NCBI GenBank assembly: GCA_051294375.1
Contig: CM119268.1
Coordinates: 23,664,035-23,728,034, forward strand
DNA from: Paraspadella gotoi
Taxonomy: Eukaryota > Chaetognatha
Direction of reading: 5' to 3'
Length of the DNA: 64,000 nt
Shown: positions 39,301 to 52,258 of the stretch, piece by piece
How positions within the stretch are numbered: position 1 is the first letter of the stretch
How the letters are laid out: each line of letters starts with the position of its first letter
Made by a program: the position numbers and the translations under genes
Notes under the pieces: generated by a model
Database searches by the model: none
Told to the model about the DNA's origin: nothing
The model's input: only the letters and a program-made list of their open reading frames with translations

Positions 39301-41224
39301 GGTTAGTATTTAGACGCCCCTTTCTTCTTTCTTATGTGAATCGAGCAAGGCGCAAACCCGAGTCCTTTGGGTTGGGAAAAGCTCGTGCTAACTCCGGTGA
39401 CATAGATGCTGCGGATTCCTCGACAAATGCTGTTATTTTTATTATGTTCTTATTCCATGGTTTTGATTACTTTCGTTTGACAGCTGTGACAATTTTAAAT
39501 GTGACAATTTGAAATGTGACAATTTGAAATGTGACAATTTGAAATGTGACAATTTGAAAAAGAAAAATCTTCAAATCGAAAAAACGTACGATACGATAAC
39601 TAGCAATAACCGATACATTTTTTTTTGAAAACCGAAAGGCGTATCTGTAAACATTAAATATTTCCTTGGCTCGGCTGTGTTTGCATATCTTTTTTTTTAA
39701 TGTTTGAGTCTTCACGCCTTTTGGATGGGTAGATTTTTTATTACGGCCACAAATTCACAATGTAAAAAAAGATTAAGAAGCGATAAAACTTTTTTTTATT
39801 ATTTAGTATTATATATTTATTGTTACAAGAAGTCCATTTATCTCTCTACATATATTTTGATTTGTCTCTTAGTCTTCCGTCGAATTTTAAATTTTTTTTT
39901 TCTTTTTTTAAAAATTTATCCTAAATTTGTTTTTAAAAATTTGGTAAATTTCTGTGGAAAATAATTGCACAGGTTTTCGGTTTTCTGTCTCGCGTGAATT
40001 AAAAAAATAAAAGGAAAAAAAAAATAGACGTGGATTTTTATCAGTTCATCTTTTTATCATTTTATCATTCTATCATTTGTTTGTGATGTTTGTTTTGATT
40101 TCGGTTACCGCGTTTTTGTTTGATCTGCTGAGAGATCGATTTTTTTTACCGGGGAAAAAAATACTGTAGAATCCTCAGGACAAAAAATCGATACAGTTAC
40201 GGTTACAGTATCTCATTACGATTTGAATCAATACTGTTAACATATATTTTGTCTTTTTATAGAATTGCCACAACTAAAATAATTATAATTTGTTTGTTGA
40301 AAAAAACGAGAGTTTTGATTGTTACAATTTGTTTAAAGTAAAACTTTCCTAACTTTAAACTGTCACAACCCTCAAAGAGCCTTTCTTTCTTTCTATAAAT
40401 TAATAAAATAGCAACACCTTGTAAGCTTACAATCGGGGCTTTCACATATCATATCATATTATATCATTATTACTAATTATCGTTTTTTTTACTTTTTTGT
40501 TATTATGGTCTGTAGATCTTAACCTTTATAAGAATTTTGATAATATTATTACATACTTTTATATAACGATTCACTAAGGAGCTAAGGTGCTAGAAAACGT
40601 TGCACAGTTGCATACTCTCTTTGCACACTTTGGTCACCCACACTTGGTGCGACACCTGCAAAGGCTAATCGATCACAGTTTATCAGTACCACCGACGCAA
40701 TTCGAAAGTAAATAGACGACGACAACGACTACGCCGATGATAACAACGACGACGACGACGACGATGACGACGACGATCAATACTTTTTTGTTTTGTTTTG
40801 TTTTGTTTTCCTTCAGTTTTTTATTACGAATATTTTCGCGACTTTGCGTCGTTGATTTTAACCTTAAGATCCTCGGAAAATCGGTAAAATTTTTTATTTG
40901 TTTACAAATAACGATGTATTTAAAACATGAAAGATACCAACAGTAAACTTAAAATAACCTTAACATCTAAACTCTTTAATTATAATGCGTAGACCTCATC
41001 GTTAACCTAAATCATTAACTCTTAATCCCTAACTCTAATTGCTAACATTAATCATTTAGAAAATTTCTATCTTAACCTTCAACCGTGATCCTTTACATAA
41101 TCCTAGTCCAAAGATTAACTAAAACACTAACATAATTCTAAAAAAAAGCTTAAATTAAGCGATTTTGGGAATAAGTGCAACTTCCATTTATTCATTCTTA
41201 TTTCGCTAATAAATTGAAAAGTTG

Positions 41225-41385
41225 CGTGACTATAGGTATTATCCATTCATTAAATAAATAAGCTATCTTGCCCCTGACTTTGGACTGGCTTTGGTGGTTT
41301 AAGGCCTCTATCACTCTTACAAGATAATGACACAGCAGGTCACTGCAAGCTTTCTCACAGTCTCGTTTATTATACCTGGCTTCCC
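41225..41385 (+). repeat. F2 repeat copy
   Basis: AAATAAGCTATCTTGCCCCT, GACTGGCTTTGGTGGTTTAA and CAGGTCACTGCAAGCTTTCT show a 150-base F2 copy lacking the ATTGGTACAACCAAT left hairpin. Confidence 0.8.
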
Positions 41386-41599
41386 TATCAATGTTTATGT
41401 TTCAAAGAATGTTTCAATTGTAAGAAAAGACCGCTCCCTTAATATCGTTCTTTGAATAATATTATCCGCAGATGTCGCTCCACCGATAATCTTTCCATTT
41501 TTCCAACCAAAAAACAAAAGGCAATCACTAAGTACCTGATAAAAGAAAAGAAAGAGAAAAGCCGAGGGTGACTTTGCCAGGTGGCTGACCTGTATGAGA

Positions 41600-41861
41600 G
41601 AGAGGAGGAGAGAGAGAGAGAGACGAGAGAGAGAGAGAGAGAAAGAGAAGGAGGAGAAGCCGGGTTGTACTTGAATGCAGGAAGAAGAACCGAGAGAATC
41701 ATTTGTTAGGAAGGTCGCTAGGGAGTGACGTTGCTAAGGGTTCGTCGTCGTCGTCGTCGTCGTTATTCCATCTGGTTAGAAGGCGGGAAAAAGGAAGAGA
41801 AAAACCTGATGGAGGAAACGCGTTTCACGGGTCAGTGACCTCGTGTGGTCAATATGGACCA

Positions 41862-41916
<55 letters not shown>

Positions 41917-42651
41917 CTTTTTAAAAATGTTTTTTAACTATCGATAGTACTCATTCCAAAAACCTATTTTTACTTTTTGTCTTGAATTTTCACTGTTAAC
42001 GATTCATATATTAAAAGATACAGATCTACAGTTAAAGCTAATTCCTCAATATTTTATGTGACAAAGAAATCATTTCATGGTCTCTGAGACCGTGATGTCA
42101 TAAAAGGACCACCGTGCGGAGGGAGACTCCAGAGAGAGGAGAACAGAGAGAAGAGAGAGACGAGAGAGAGGAGAGACGAGAGAGAGAGAGAGGAGAGAGA
42201 GAAGGAGAGAGAGAGAGAGAGAGAGATTCATGAAGCGGTGTGCCCTTTAGTTATTTAGCCAAAGTTAAGCTATAAATAACTTTAATTTTATTCTCTGAGA
42301 TTTTTTATAAACTTTACTAAACTAACTTTATTACTATTTACACGATTGCTAAATTTATTAGGATTAAAACTGACTATAATAATATACTAAACTAAAATAA
42401 AAAAAAACCAAATGTTTAAAAATCTATTTTGATTCTTCAACGTCAGTTATTCTCTGTTTAAGAACGAGTTTTTTTTTTTTTTTTGTACAAAATAACACAA
42501 TGAAAACTTAAAACTAATACATTTGGGAAGACTGAGGGAGGGAAAATGTAACAGCATTAAGGCATTTTTGGTGTATGACTTCCATTCTCCCCTAAAAAAA
42601 TGACCAATGAGTATCACGGAATTACAAAATAACACAATGATAGCTAATGAG

Positions 42652-42704
<53 letters not shown>

Positions 42705-42705
42705 T
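41600..42705. repeat. GA/CT microsatellite cluster
   Basis: GA runs at 41600-41645, 41864-41912 and 42128-42226, a (TCG)n run at 41742-41763 and a CT run at 42655-42701. Confidence 0.85.
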
Positions 42706-43298
42706 CTGATATCTTCTTCGTCGTCAGGCCAAACATCATGACATCATTAGGAGTCAAAACACGAAGGGAGACAATTAATCTGGAATGAGAGAGAGAAAAA
42801 TCTTTAATTAACATTTTCTTGGTCAAAATTGTTTCGATGGAAACTCTATTTCTATTGAAATCGAATCCAAGCAAAATATTTATTGTTTGGCAACGAATTC
42901 AAAATACGAATTACATTTCCAAGTAAACGGATTTTAAATTATAAACATTGATAAACCTGGATATCTAACTCATATCTAATAATCTATACATCTATGATTG
43001 GATCGTAGTTTTGTTTAATTAGAGTACAATATTACATATTTTTCTTTCAGACTCATAGGAACTTTATTGAATATATTTTGCCTAAGCTCAAGTTTATATA
43101 TTTTATTTTGAAATTTTTACGTGTAGTAGAATAGTAAAAGTAGTATATGCAAACAAACATATATGTCGCAATTCATTACAAAATACCAAGCAGCTTACTT
43201 TAATGAGAAGATCGGACGGATTACAAAAAGGAGAAAGGGTCAGGCCAAAGGGAAAGTGAGAGGCCAATCCAAGAGTAAGAGGCCATTCCGAAATGGCC

Positions 43299-44154
43299 TC
43301 AAGCCCACGCGTCCTGCCTTCGTATTTCTCTCAATTGCATCGAGTCGCTTGATTCTATAGAAAAAAAAAGAAATCAAATAAAAAATCCCAATTTTCAACT
43401 TTTTTGGAGGTTTTCCGTTTAGTTACATTTAATGTTTGGAATTTTATTTATTTAACAAGGGCGTTATTTTCAAAAAGCGCCTATTTTCGGTTCTTTTATT
43501 CCTAAACTTAACGATAATAACAAACCGTAATCTACTAAAAAAACTCAAAACCGGTCACCTAATCCATAATCTTAATCCATAACGTAATCCCCAACCTAAT
43601 TCCTAAACCTAATCTCTGATTTAATCTAATATAAGATGAAATCGGGCGATTTTTGAAAATATGACCGTACATAGTTCCTTAAGTTTGGTATTGTCAAACG
43701 TGTGATATGTTGTTTTATTTTCATGACTCAGAAATGACAACAACAACAAAAACAACAACAACGACGACTCACCTCCCTCGTCGTCTACTAACAAAGGACC
43801 GACTTTGTCTCTGTCTCCCTTTTTCTTGAGGAGACAAGCGCAGACAGAGAGAGAGACGATGACGATGAATGCTATGACGCCTGTGACGATGGCGGCGACG
43901 GCCCCATCTTTGAGGCCTGAACCAATCAAAAGAACCAATCATTTATTTTCGATTGCGAAAAAGAAGTAATCGATCAATCAATCAATCGATGCAATCAATA
44001 AATCAATCGATCAATCAAACAATCAATCGATCAATCAATCATTCAATCGATCAATCAAACGATCAATCAATCAACAATCAATCAATAATTCGATAACAAT
44101 CAATCAATCAAACAATCAATCAATCAATAAATCATATCAATCAATCATCAATCA

Positions 44155-44185
<31 letters not shown>

Positions 44186-44364
44186 TCAATCCAATTGATC
44201 AATCAATGATCGATCAATCATCATTGATCAATCAATACAATCAACAATCAATCAATCAATCAATCGATCAATCAAGTCAATCGATCAATCAATCAATCAA
44301 TCATCAATAATCTCGATCAAGCAATCCAATCAATCAATAATTCGATCAATCAATCAATCAATCA

Positions 44365-44395
<31 letters not shown>

Positions 44396-44548
44396 GGATC
44401 CAATCAATCATCGATCAATCAATCAATCAATCAAGTCAATCGATTCAATCGATCAATCAATCATCAATCAATCAATCAATAAATCAACTCAATTGATCAA
44501 TCAATGAATCGATCAATCAATCATTCGATCAATCAATCATCGATCAAG

Positions 44549-44580
<32 letters not shown>

Positions 44581-47500
44581 ATCAATCAACCAACCAACCA
44601 GCGATCCATTGATTCAGCCAATCAATCAAAGTTCGAATAAGTTTGAAAAGCCAATCAAATTTCCGACTTGAATAACCAACCCAACAAAAATCATACAAAA
44701 AAGCAACAAACAATCAATTTTTTTTAATTCGACAACCAACCAATGAAAGATCCCAATAATCAACCAGCCAATCACACGGATCCAAATCATCGAGCGAACC
44801 AATCAGATTCAACCAAATCACCCGTCGGTGCCGTGACGGGGGGCGCCTGTGTGGGCGACCCTGTCGGGGAGTCTGTCGTCGGAGGAGAGAAACCGAAGTT
44901 GAAGGAATTTGGGATGGAAGTTCGTTGGACGCCGTCGATGGTCACTTTATATTGACCCTGAAATCGAAAGGATGAAGTTGTGGTTCGTTAATTTGGCGAT
45001 ATTAACTGAAAAAAAGCCTTGTTTCTGTATCTAATCCACAAAAAAAATAATTTTATTTAAAAAAAATTATTTAATCTTAAAACTTAGTCCCTAACCTAAA
45101 CCTAATCCCTAACCTAGTCTTCTAACCTTAAACCCTAATCTTTTACCCTATTCCTTAACCGAAACATCTAACCAAATTACTAACCCAAACTCTTATCTAA
45201 TCCCTAACATAATTCATATCATTAACTCACTTCTGAATGAGCTCTATTTTAATGCTTTTTAGCCAAAGTCAGTCATTCTCTGATTCAATCAAAATTGATT
45301 AAATTACATATTGGTTGTACCAATACTTTATCAATTTTATACATATTGTTTGTACCATGTATATTGATTCAACCAATTTAATTCAGGATTGTAAAGCGGT
45401 AATGAATTACCTGGTTAACAGCATTTTGCACTGTTGTAATTCTACTGAGAAAATTGTCGCCTTCGAATTGAATTATTTCAATTATGACGATGATGCTTCC
45501 TGTGAAGAGTAAATAAAACAAGTTTTAGCATTATTGAGTAGGGTGTTGCGATAAATAGATTTAGCGAGTCAACGATATTTTTTAGCTGCCTCAATATATA
45601 TATTTAGAGTGATAGTAGTGAAAATTATATTATGAAATTGGTACAACCAATATAAAAATTATCCATTCATTTAATAAATAAGCTATCTTGCCCCTGACTT
45701 ATGTTATATTACACTATATATATTATATTATATATTATATTATATAATATATTATATTATATATTATATAATATATTATATTAAAAGATTAAATTATATT
45801 TTCTTGTAGTAATATCCTTATAAATTCGTAAAGTTTCAAAGTGTTTTTTTTACTTCAAAAACAGAATTGGATTCTTCAAAAAAAATTTGTTTTTTAAAAT
45901 ATGTTATATAATATTTTAATGTTAAGGTTGCGAAAAATTCTTATTGTTTATTAACTCAAATCCAATTTTTGTTCTTGAGAGCTCCACTCTATTTATTCAA
46001 GCCTGGAACCTTCCTTCGAACAAAAACACCCTGTACTTGTTCCTGCAGCCATCCTGCTTACCATCTTTGACGTCCCTTAGTTTGATTTGATCCTTGACAG
46101 AATCCATTCCGCTCCATCGAGATACTTCATTAACAATGGACTCGTTCGCGCTCGCCTTGTCATTGACAGCCGACCAGCTTCCCTCCAATTTGAAATTGCA
46201 AGGAATGGAATCGATCTGAGGTCTGACAATCGCTTTGATTTCCAGTTGTTGCGCAGGAACAGTGGATGTGACGCCGCCAAAGGTCATTTCCGCGGTTCCA
46301 TTGGCCACGGAAGTTTTGAAAGTTTCCAACGAAGCGGCCAAAGCCTCGGTCGGGTTTGTTCCGTTCACGGCGTTCGTAGTGTTGGGTTCAACAACGATGT
46401 TGGCTTGTACGTTCTGGGGGACAGCCCGACGCTTAGCAGTGGCTGAAAGAAGAAAATATGAGGTACGTAGAAAAAAATTTAAAAAAAAGATTAAAATAAA
46501 TATCATTTTGAAAGTGAATTTGAAAATTGATGGGAAATCTTATTCAATTGTTTTTACAAATTAAATATGTATTTATAATATTACTCCCGGAGCCACTCTA
46601 GAAGTCACTTTTCGGTCGGTCTGTAGTCATGTAGTCATGTGACCACAGGGAAATACATGTGAAAAGAAAGTCACTGTGGCGCAACACATTGGATGGACCG
46701 ATCTTGTTTAAATTTTTTTTTTTGTAAATGCAAAAACCAGTCTAATTGAAGACATGCATTTTATAAGCAAATATTAATGTAAAATAATAAATTTTATTCT
46801 CCAAAACAATCAAAAAAGCTTGTCTTCGGATTTGAAACTAATATTGCTAATTTCCGTCAATACCATTGGGACACATTTTATGACACAACTTTAATATTTA
46901 ACCTCCGTACTTTCATTTGTTTCCCTTTTACCTAAAGTGAGGCTACAATTATTGACGATGGCATTTTCTCCCAAGTTAGCTTGCGATGACCTCACGCAGT
47001 CCTCCTCCTTCTGCCTCTTGTCCGTATCGTTGTTTAAATCAACTACAATGCTCAAGGTCATAACCAATTCAGTCTTCTCAACAGGAGCAGGTAAAGGTGC
47101 CTCGGTGACAGCTGGTTCCGGCGTCGTCGTTGGCGCTTCAGACGTTACCATGGCGACTTGGGTCGTCGTTGTGGCCACAATCTGAGAGATCGAGGTTGTG
47201 GGCGAAGCAGTAGATGCAGAAGCGGATTCAGATGCAGATGATGATGACTGAATCAAGTCGGTCAAAGAAACAGTCGCAGTCAATGAAGTTGTTGACTGAT
47301 AAGCAATGGAGTCCGTGGAAAATGAAGGAAGACTCGTTTCCGCTGTTGCAGAGGGAAGACTCTGTTCGACAGAAGTAGATGCCTCAATAATTGATTGAGG
47401 TGTGCTTGTGGTTGTGACCGAATCAACGATTGATTGTGGTGTAGCAGTTGGTGTTGTTGTTTCTGGACTTGATGGAGATATAGATGTAGCAGTTGGTGTG

Positions 47501-50500
47501 GTTGTTTCTGTACTTGGAGATATAGATGTAGCAGTTGGTGTATTTGATTCTGTACTTGATGGAGAAATGGATGGAGCAGCTGGTGTTGTTGTTTCTGTAC
47601 TTGATGGAGACATAGATATAGCAGTTGGTGTGGTTGATTCTGTACTTGATGGAGAAATGGATGTAGCATTCGGTGTGCCTGATTCCGTAGTTGATGGAGA
47701 AATGGATGTAGCATTTGGTGTGCTTGATTCCGTACTTGATGNNNNNNNNNNNNNNNNNNNNNNNNNNNNNNNNNNNNNNNNNNNNNNNNNNNNNNNNNNN
47801 NNNNNNNNNNNNNNNNNNNNNNNNNNNNNNNNNNNNNNNNNNNNNNNNNNNNNNNNNNNNNNNNNNNNNNNNNNNNNNNNNNNNNNNNNNNNNNNNNNNN
47901 NNNNNNNNNNNNNNNNNNNNNNNNNNNNNNNNNNNNNNNNNNNNNNNNNNNNNNNNNNNNNNNNNNNNNNNNNNNNNNNNNNNNNNNNNNNNNNNNNNNN
48001 NNNNNNNNNNNNNNNNNNNNNNNNNNNNNNNNNNNNNNNNNNNNNNNNNNNNNNNNNNGCTTGATTCCGTACTTGATGGAGAAATGGATGTAGCATTCGG
48101 TGTGCTTGATTCCGTACTTGATGGAGAAATTGATGTAGCATTCAGTGTGCTTGATTNNNNNNNNNNNNNNNNNNNNNNNNNTAGCATTCAGTATGGCTGT
48201 GATCCTACTTGAGAAAATGGTTGTGTAGGCATTGGTGTGCTATTTGATATATCCCGTAGTTTTTTTTTATATTGTTTTTTTTTTTTATTGTTTTTTTTTT
48301 TTTTTTTTTGTGTTTTCCTTGGATGGGGGAAATGATGTAGCATTTGAGTGTGCTTGATTCCGTACTGATGGAGAATGGGTGTAGCATTGGTTTGCTTGAT
48401 TCTCGTCTTGATGTAGAGCTTTTGAGGTGTAGCATTCAGTGGTGCTTGATTCACGTACTTGGAGAAATGGTTGTAGCAGTTGGTGTGCTTGATTCCGTAC
48501 TTTATGGGGAAATGAATGTAGCATTTGTGTGCTTGATTCCGTACTTGAGTGGAGAAAATGGATGTAGCATTCGGTGTGCTTGATTCCGTACTTGATGGAG
48601 AAATTGATGTAGCATTCAGTGTGCTTGATTCCGTACTTGGAGAAATGGTTGTAGGCAGTTGGTGTGCTTGTTCCGTACTTGATGGGGAAATGAATGTAGC
48701 ATTTGGTGTGCTTGATTCCGGTACTTGATGGAGAAATGGAATGTAGCATTCGTGTGCTTGATTCCGTACTTGATGGAGAATTGATGTAGCATTCAGTGTG
48801 CTTGATTCCGTACTTGATGGAGAAATGGTTGTAGCAGTTGGGTGTGCTGATTCCCTACTTGATGGAGAAATGGATTCGCAGTTGTTGTGCTTGATTCAGT
48901 ACTTGATGGAGAAATGGTTGTAGCAGTTAGTGTGCTTGATTCCGTACTTGATGGGTAAAATGGATTGTCCCAGATAGAGTGCTTGATTCCGTACTATGAT
49001 GGAGAAATTGGAGATGTAGCATTCGGTGTGCTTGATTCCGTACTTGATGGAGAAATTGATGGAGCATCGTGTGCTTGATTCCGTACTTGATGTGAGAAAA
49101 TGGTTGTAGCAGTTGGTGTGGCTTGATTCGGTACTTGATGGGAAGATGAATGTAGCATTTGGTGTGCTTGATTCCGTACTTGATGGGAGAATGGATGGCG
49201 CAGTTGTTGTGCTTGATTCCGTACTTGATGGAGAAATGGTTGTAGCAGTTGTGTGCTTGATTCCGTACTTGATGGGAAATGAATGTAGCATTCGGTGTGC
49301 TTGATTCTGTACTTGATGGAGAAATGGATGTCGCAGTTGTTGTGCCTTGATTCAGTACTTGATGGGAGAAATGGTTGTAGCAGTTGGTGTGCTTGATTCC
49401 GTACTTGATGGAGAAATCGATGTCCCAGATAGAGTGCTTGATTCCGTAATTAATGGAGAATTGGATGTAGCATTTGGTGTGCTTGATTCTGTACTAGTTG
49501 GAGCAATGGTTGTAGCAGTTGGTGTGCTTGATTCCGTACTTGATGGAGAAATGGATGTAGCATTCAGTGTGCTTGATTCCGTACTTGATGGAGAAATGGA
49601 TGTATCATTTGATGGAGAAATAGATGTCGCAGTTGGTGTGCTTGATTCCGTACTTGATGGAGAAATGGATGTCGCAGTTGGTGTGCTTGATTCCGTACTT
49701 GATGGATAAATGGATGTATCATTTGGTGTACTTGATTCCGTACTTGATGGAGAAATTAATGTAGCATTCAGTGTGCTTGATTCCATACTTGATGGAGAAA
49801 TGGATGTCGCAGTTGGTGTGCTTGATTCCATACTTGATGAAGATATGGACATAGCAGATGGTGTGCTTGATTCCATACCTGATGATATGGATGTTGCAGT
49901 TGGCATGGTTGATGCTGTACTTGATGGAGATATGGATGTAGCAGTTGTGATTGAATCTGAATTTGATGGATAAATGGATGTTGAGGTGACGGAGTCCAAA
50001 CTTGATGAAAATGAATCCATACCTAATTGATTTGTAACTGTAGTATTTGGTGAGACATAACTCACACTAGATTGTGGTGTGTCTGTAGATGTTGAGACAG
50101 AATCCATACTTAATTGATTTGTAACTGTAGTATTTGGTGAGACATAACTCACACTAGATTGTGGTGTGGCTGTAGATGTTGAGACAGAATCCATACCTAA
50201 TTGATTTGTAACTGTAGTATTTGGTGAGACATAACTCACACTAGATTGTGGTGTAGCTGTCGATGTTGAGACCGAATCCATACTTAATTGATTTGTAACT
50301 GTAGTATTTGGTGAGACATAACTCACACTAGATTGTGGTGTGGCTATAGATGTTGAGACAGAATCCATACTTAATTGATTTGTTGCTGTAGTTGTTAGTG
50401 AAACAGACATTTCACTAAATACTAGTGCGGCTGTAGATGTTTGAAACGTATCCATAGTTGAAAATGAAATGCTTGGTTGCAGCATCTCGCTCGATGAAGT

Positions 50501-50575
50501 GACGCTAGACGCTGTTGATTCATTTTGCAACAACACCAAAGTCATGAGATAAAACAATAGTTTTATGGTTTGCAT
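43299..50575 (-). CDS. Transmembrane mucin with SEA-like domain, six exons
   Basis: Exons (minus): 50575-46932, 46442-46062, 45499-45411, 44957-44822, 43916-43773 and 43354-43299; every GT-AG junction keeps frame. The start MQTIKLLFYLMTLVLLQNES is a signal peptide; CATTTTCAG lies 26 bases before it. Then come four to five 29-residue repeats (VTNQLSMDSVSTS), dozens of 16-residue Ser/Thr/Pro repeats (SSTESSTPTATSISPS, O-glycosylation targets), an exon 1/2 globular region, and a SEA-like fold across exons 2-4 ending in RDVKDGSIIVIIEI, where G|SIIV matches the SEA self-cleavage motif GSVVV, then VNQGQYKVTIDG. A Pro/Thr stalk, one TM helix (VAAIVTGVIAFIVIVSLSV), KKK stop-transfer and a short tail ending MQLREIRRQDAWA follow. 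It probably coats apical cell surfaces. Exon 1 contains two gaps and a noisy patch (48182-49350) where the frame is lost, so repeat number is unknown. Confidence 0.85.
43925..44740 (-). repeat. (AATC)n array filling mucin intron 4
   Basis: AATC/ATCA units run almost continuously from about 43970 to 44600, with looser units to both splice sites: after the donor the sense strand reads GTGATTTGGTTGAATCTGAT, and before the acceptor TTTTGATTGGTTCAG. Nearly the whole 905-bp intron is one tetranucleotide-type array. Confidence 0.85.
45060..45235. repeat. Degenerate CCTAAC-type tandem in mucin intron 3
   Basis: CCCTAACCTAA-like words (for example AGTCCCTAACCTAAACCTAA) form a loose array. It resembles decayed telomere-like repeat; similar arrays lie at 40940-41110, 43555-43625 and 53310-53335, and in reverse at 29730-29850. 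Confidence 0.6.
45308..45705. repeat. F2 ends flanking mucin exon 3
   Basis: An inverted F2 left end (ATTGGTTGTACCAAT, 45311-45325) lies left of exon 3. A direct F2 copy (TGAAATTGGTACAACCAATA to TCTTGCCCCTGACTTA, 45632-45701) lies right of it. An AT-palindromic stretch follows at 45710-45785. Confidence 0.7.
47450..49985 (-). repeat. 48-bp coding minisatellite of the mucin
   Basis: Units encode 16 residues (SSTESSTPTATSISPS and variants). Clean in frame at 46932-47741, 48059-48156 and about 49375-49985. At 48182-49350 units show one-base indels about every 20-40 bases. Confidence 0.9.
50025..50400 (-). repeat. 87-bp coding minisatellite of the mucin
   Basis: Four to five near-identical 87-bp units encode 29 residues each (VTNQLSMDSVSTSTATPQSS plus SVSYVSPNT). 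Length is a multiple of three, so the frame is preserved; third-position and other changes are few, suggesting recent duplication or homogenisation. Confidence 0.9.
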
Positions 50576-50740
50576 TGTCTTTTTCGGTTTCTTTTTAATC
50601 TGAAAATGAAAATGGTAGACAGAAAATATTTTTTAAAAAATTACATGATCTTTTTGGTAATTTAATTAATTGGCAATTGGTTTTGGATTTAAATTGGTTA
50701 TATATAGGTTATATATCTCATTGATGATTATGAATTTTTT

Positions 50741-50872
50741 AGTCGGATCTGCTTATAAGCAGATCCTGACTCTATAATTCACTTTGTCGGTCTGTCGGTC
50801 CGCCCCCTCAATCTTGTCGGGCATTAACTTATTTCATGCAGAACATCAAATTATGAAAAAAAAATGATGTCC

Positions 50873-50919
<47 letters not shown>

Positions 50920-51490
50920 CATCCCAACTTAACAAAAAACACCAATTACTCGTGAATATATTGATGGATTAAAATTAATTTTTGTTTGTTGTTAGGAAAG
51001 CGTGTGATTAAGCTGGAAATAAAGTTTCGATGGAATCGTTTGAGAGAAACTGAATTTAAATGAAAAAAAACAAAAAAATGGTTTCACTAATTGATTATGC
51101 TTCTTTTTCTTTCTATATTAAATGTAAATGCAAGATGTATAAATTAATCAAATAATTAATCAATTAATTAATCAATTAGTCAATTAATTATTCAATTATT
51201 AATTAATCAGTAAATTAATCAATCAAAAACAAACATTTTGGATCAAGTTAATTATTTAATTAACTAATTAATTAATTACCTTGAATTAATTAATTATTAA
51301 TTAATTATAATTATTTAATAACTGATAATGATCGTGGGCAGATCCGACATTGTTTGCTCAAACTTCTTAATAAGTTAATTTTTAGCCAGATCTTCTTACA
51401 GCAGATCGCGACTCAAGAATTCACTTTGTCGGTCTATCGGTCCGCCCCATAAATCTTGTCGGTAAGTCACTTAGATAATATCAGAACATC
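50741..51490 (+). repeat. F1 repeat upstream of the mucin
   Basis: Hairpin at 50741-50771, CACTTTGTCGG block, (GTCT)n at 50875-50915, AAAGTTTCGATGGAATCGTT, TAAT-rich palindromic DNA and the end piece GATCGTGGGCAGATCCGAC at 51331-51349. A second F1 start follows at 51388. It lies about 170 bases upstream of the mucin start codon, so it may overlap the promoter. Confidence 0.75.
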
Positions 51491-51499
51491 GAATTATAA

Positions 51500-52094
51500 T
51501 AGATTAAGCAATTATGCATTATATCTTTAAATATTGTCTGTCAATTTGATGTTAATATGTCATCATTGTGTCTTTGTAACGATAAAACCAAATTAAATTA
51601 TTAAATTCATGTTAATTTTTAATGGCAAATTTTAATACACGAAGATGCAGTCGTTTTCACAGCATTTAATCTACCGGGTGAAATAGTTTGGCTTTTATCT
51701 GGAATTGGATCAAAGTGATGAATTCCAAGAAAAATGAAAGAAGGAACCAAAAAAAAATAAAAATAAAAATGTCGTAACTAAGAAGAAACGAATTCGTGTT
51801 TTGTCAACGGAATCAAAACCTCATGAGAGATCTCAACCACGATTGGTCCTTTTTCGGTTTGTTTTTGGCGATTTGAGAAAAATAGTTTACTCGCTCTCTC
51901 GTCTCTCTGCATCTCTCGTACTCAGTCTCTCTGACTCTCCTCTCTCTCTCTCTCTCTTTCCTTTTTTTTTTCTTTCTTTCTTTCTTTTCTTTCCTTCTCT
52001 TTCTGTGTTTCTTCAGTTTCTTGTCTCATTCTCTCTCTCCTTTTTCGCCTCTCTCTCTTTCCTCCTCCCCTCTTCTCTCATCTCTCTCTCTAGT

Positions 52095-52144
<50 letters not shown>

Positions 52145-52218
52145 TCTTCTTCATCTCTCTCACTCTTCTCTCTCTCTCCTCTCTGCTCTCTCCTTCTTCT
52201 CTTCTCTCTCTCTCGTCT

Positions 52219-52258
<40 letters not shown>

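Larger units (their letters stand above)
39300..43290. other. 4 kb intergenic, repeats only
   Basis: Holds a five-fold AATTTGAAATGTGAC tandem (39489-39560), an (ACG)n run (40708-40775), degenerate CTAACC/CTTAAC words (40940-41110), an F2 copy, GA microsatellites and no recognisable gene. The minus-strand open frames at 39467-39715 and 41439-41702 are low complexity. Confidence 0.5.

Noticed and set aside
45315-45512. 65-codon plus-strand frame
   Set aside because: Antisense to mucin exon 3, whose phase and SEA motif fit the rest of the gene.
47402-49973. Plus-strand frames with LDSVLDGEMDVA repeats
   Set aside because: Antisense to the mucin repeat; the minus strand has signal peptide, splice sites and TM helix, the plus strand has none.
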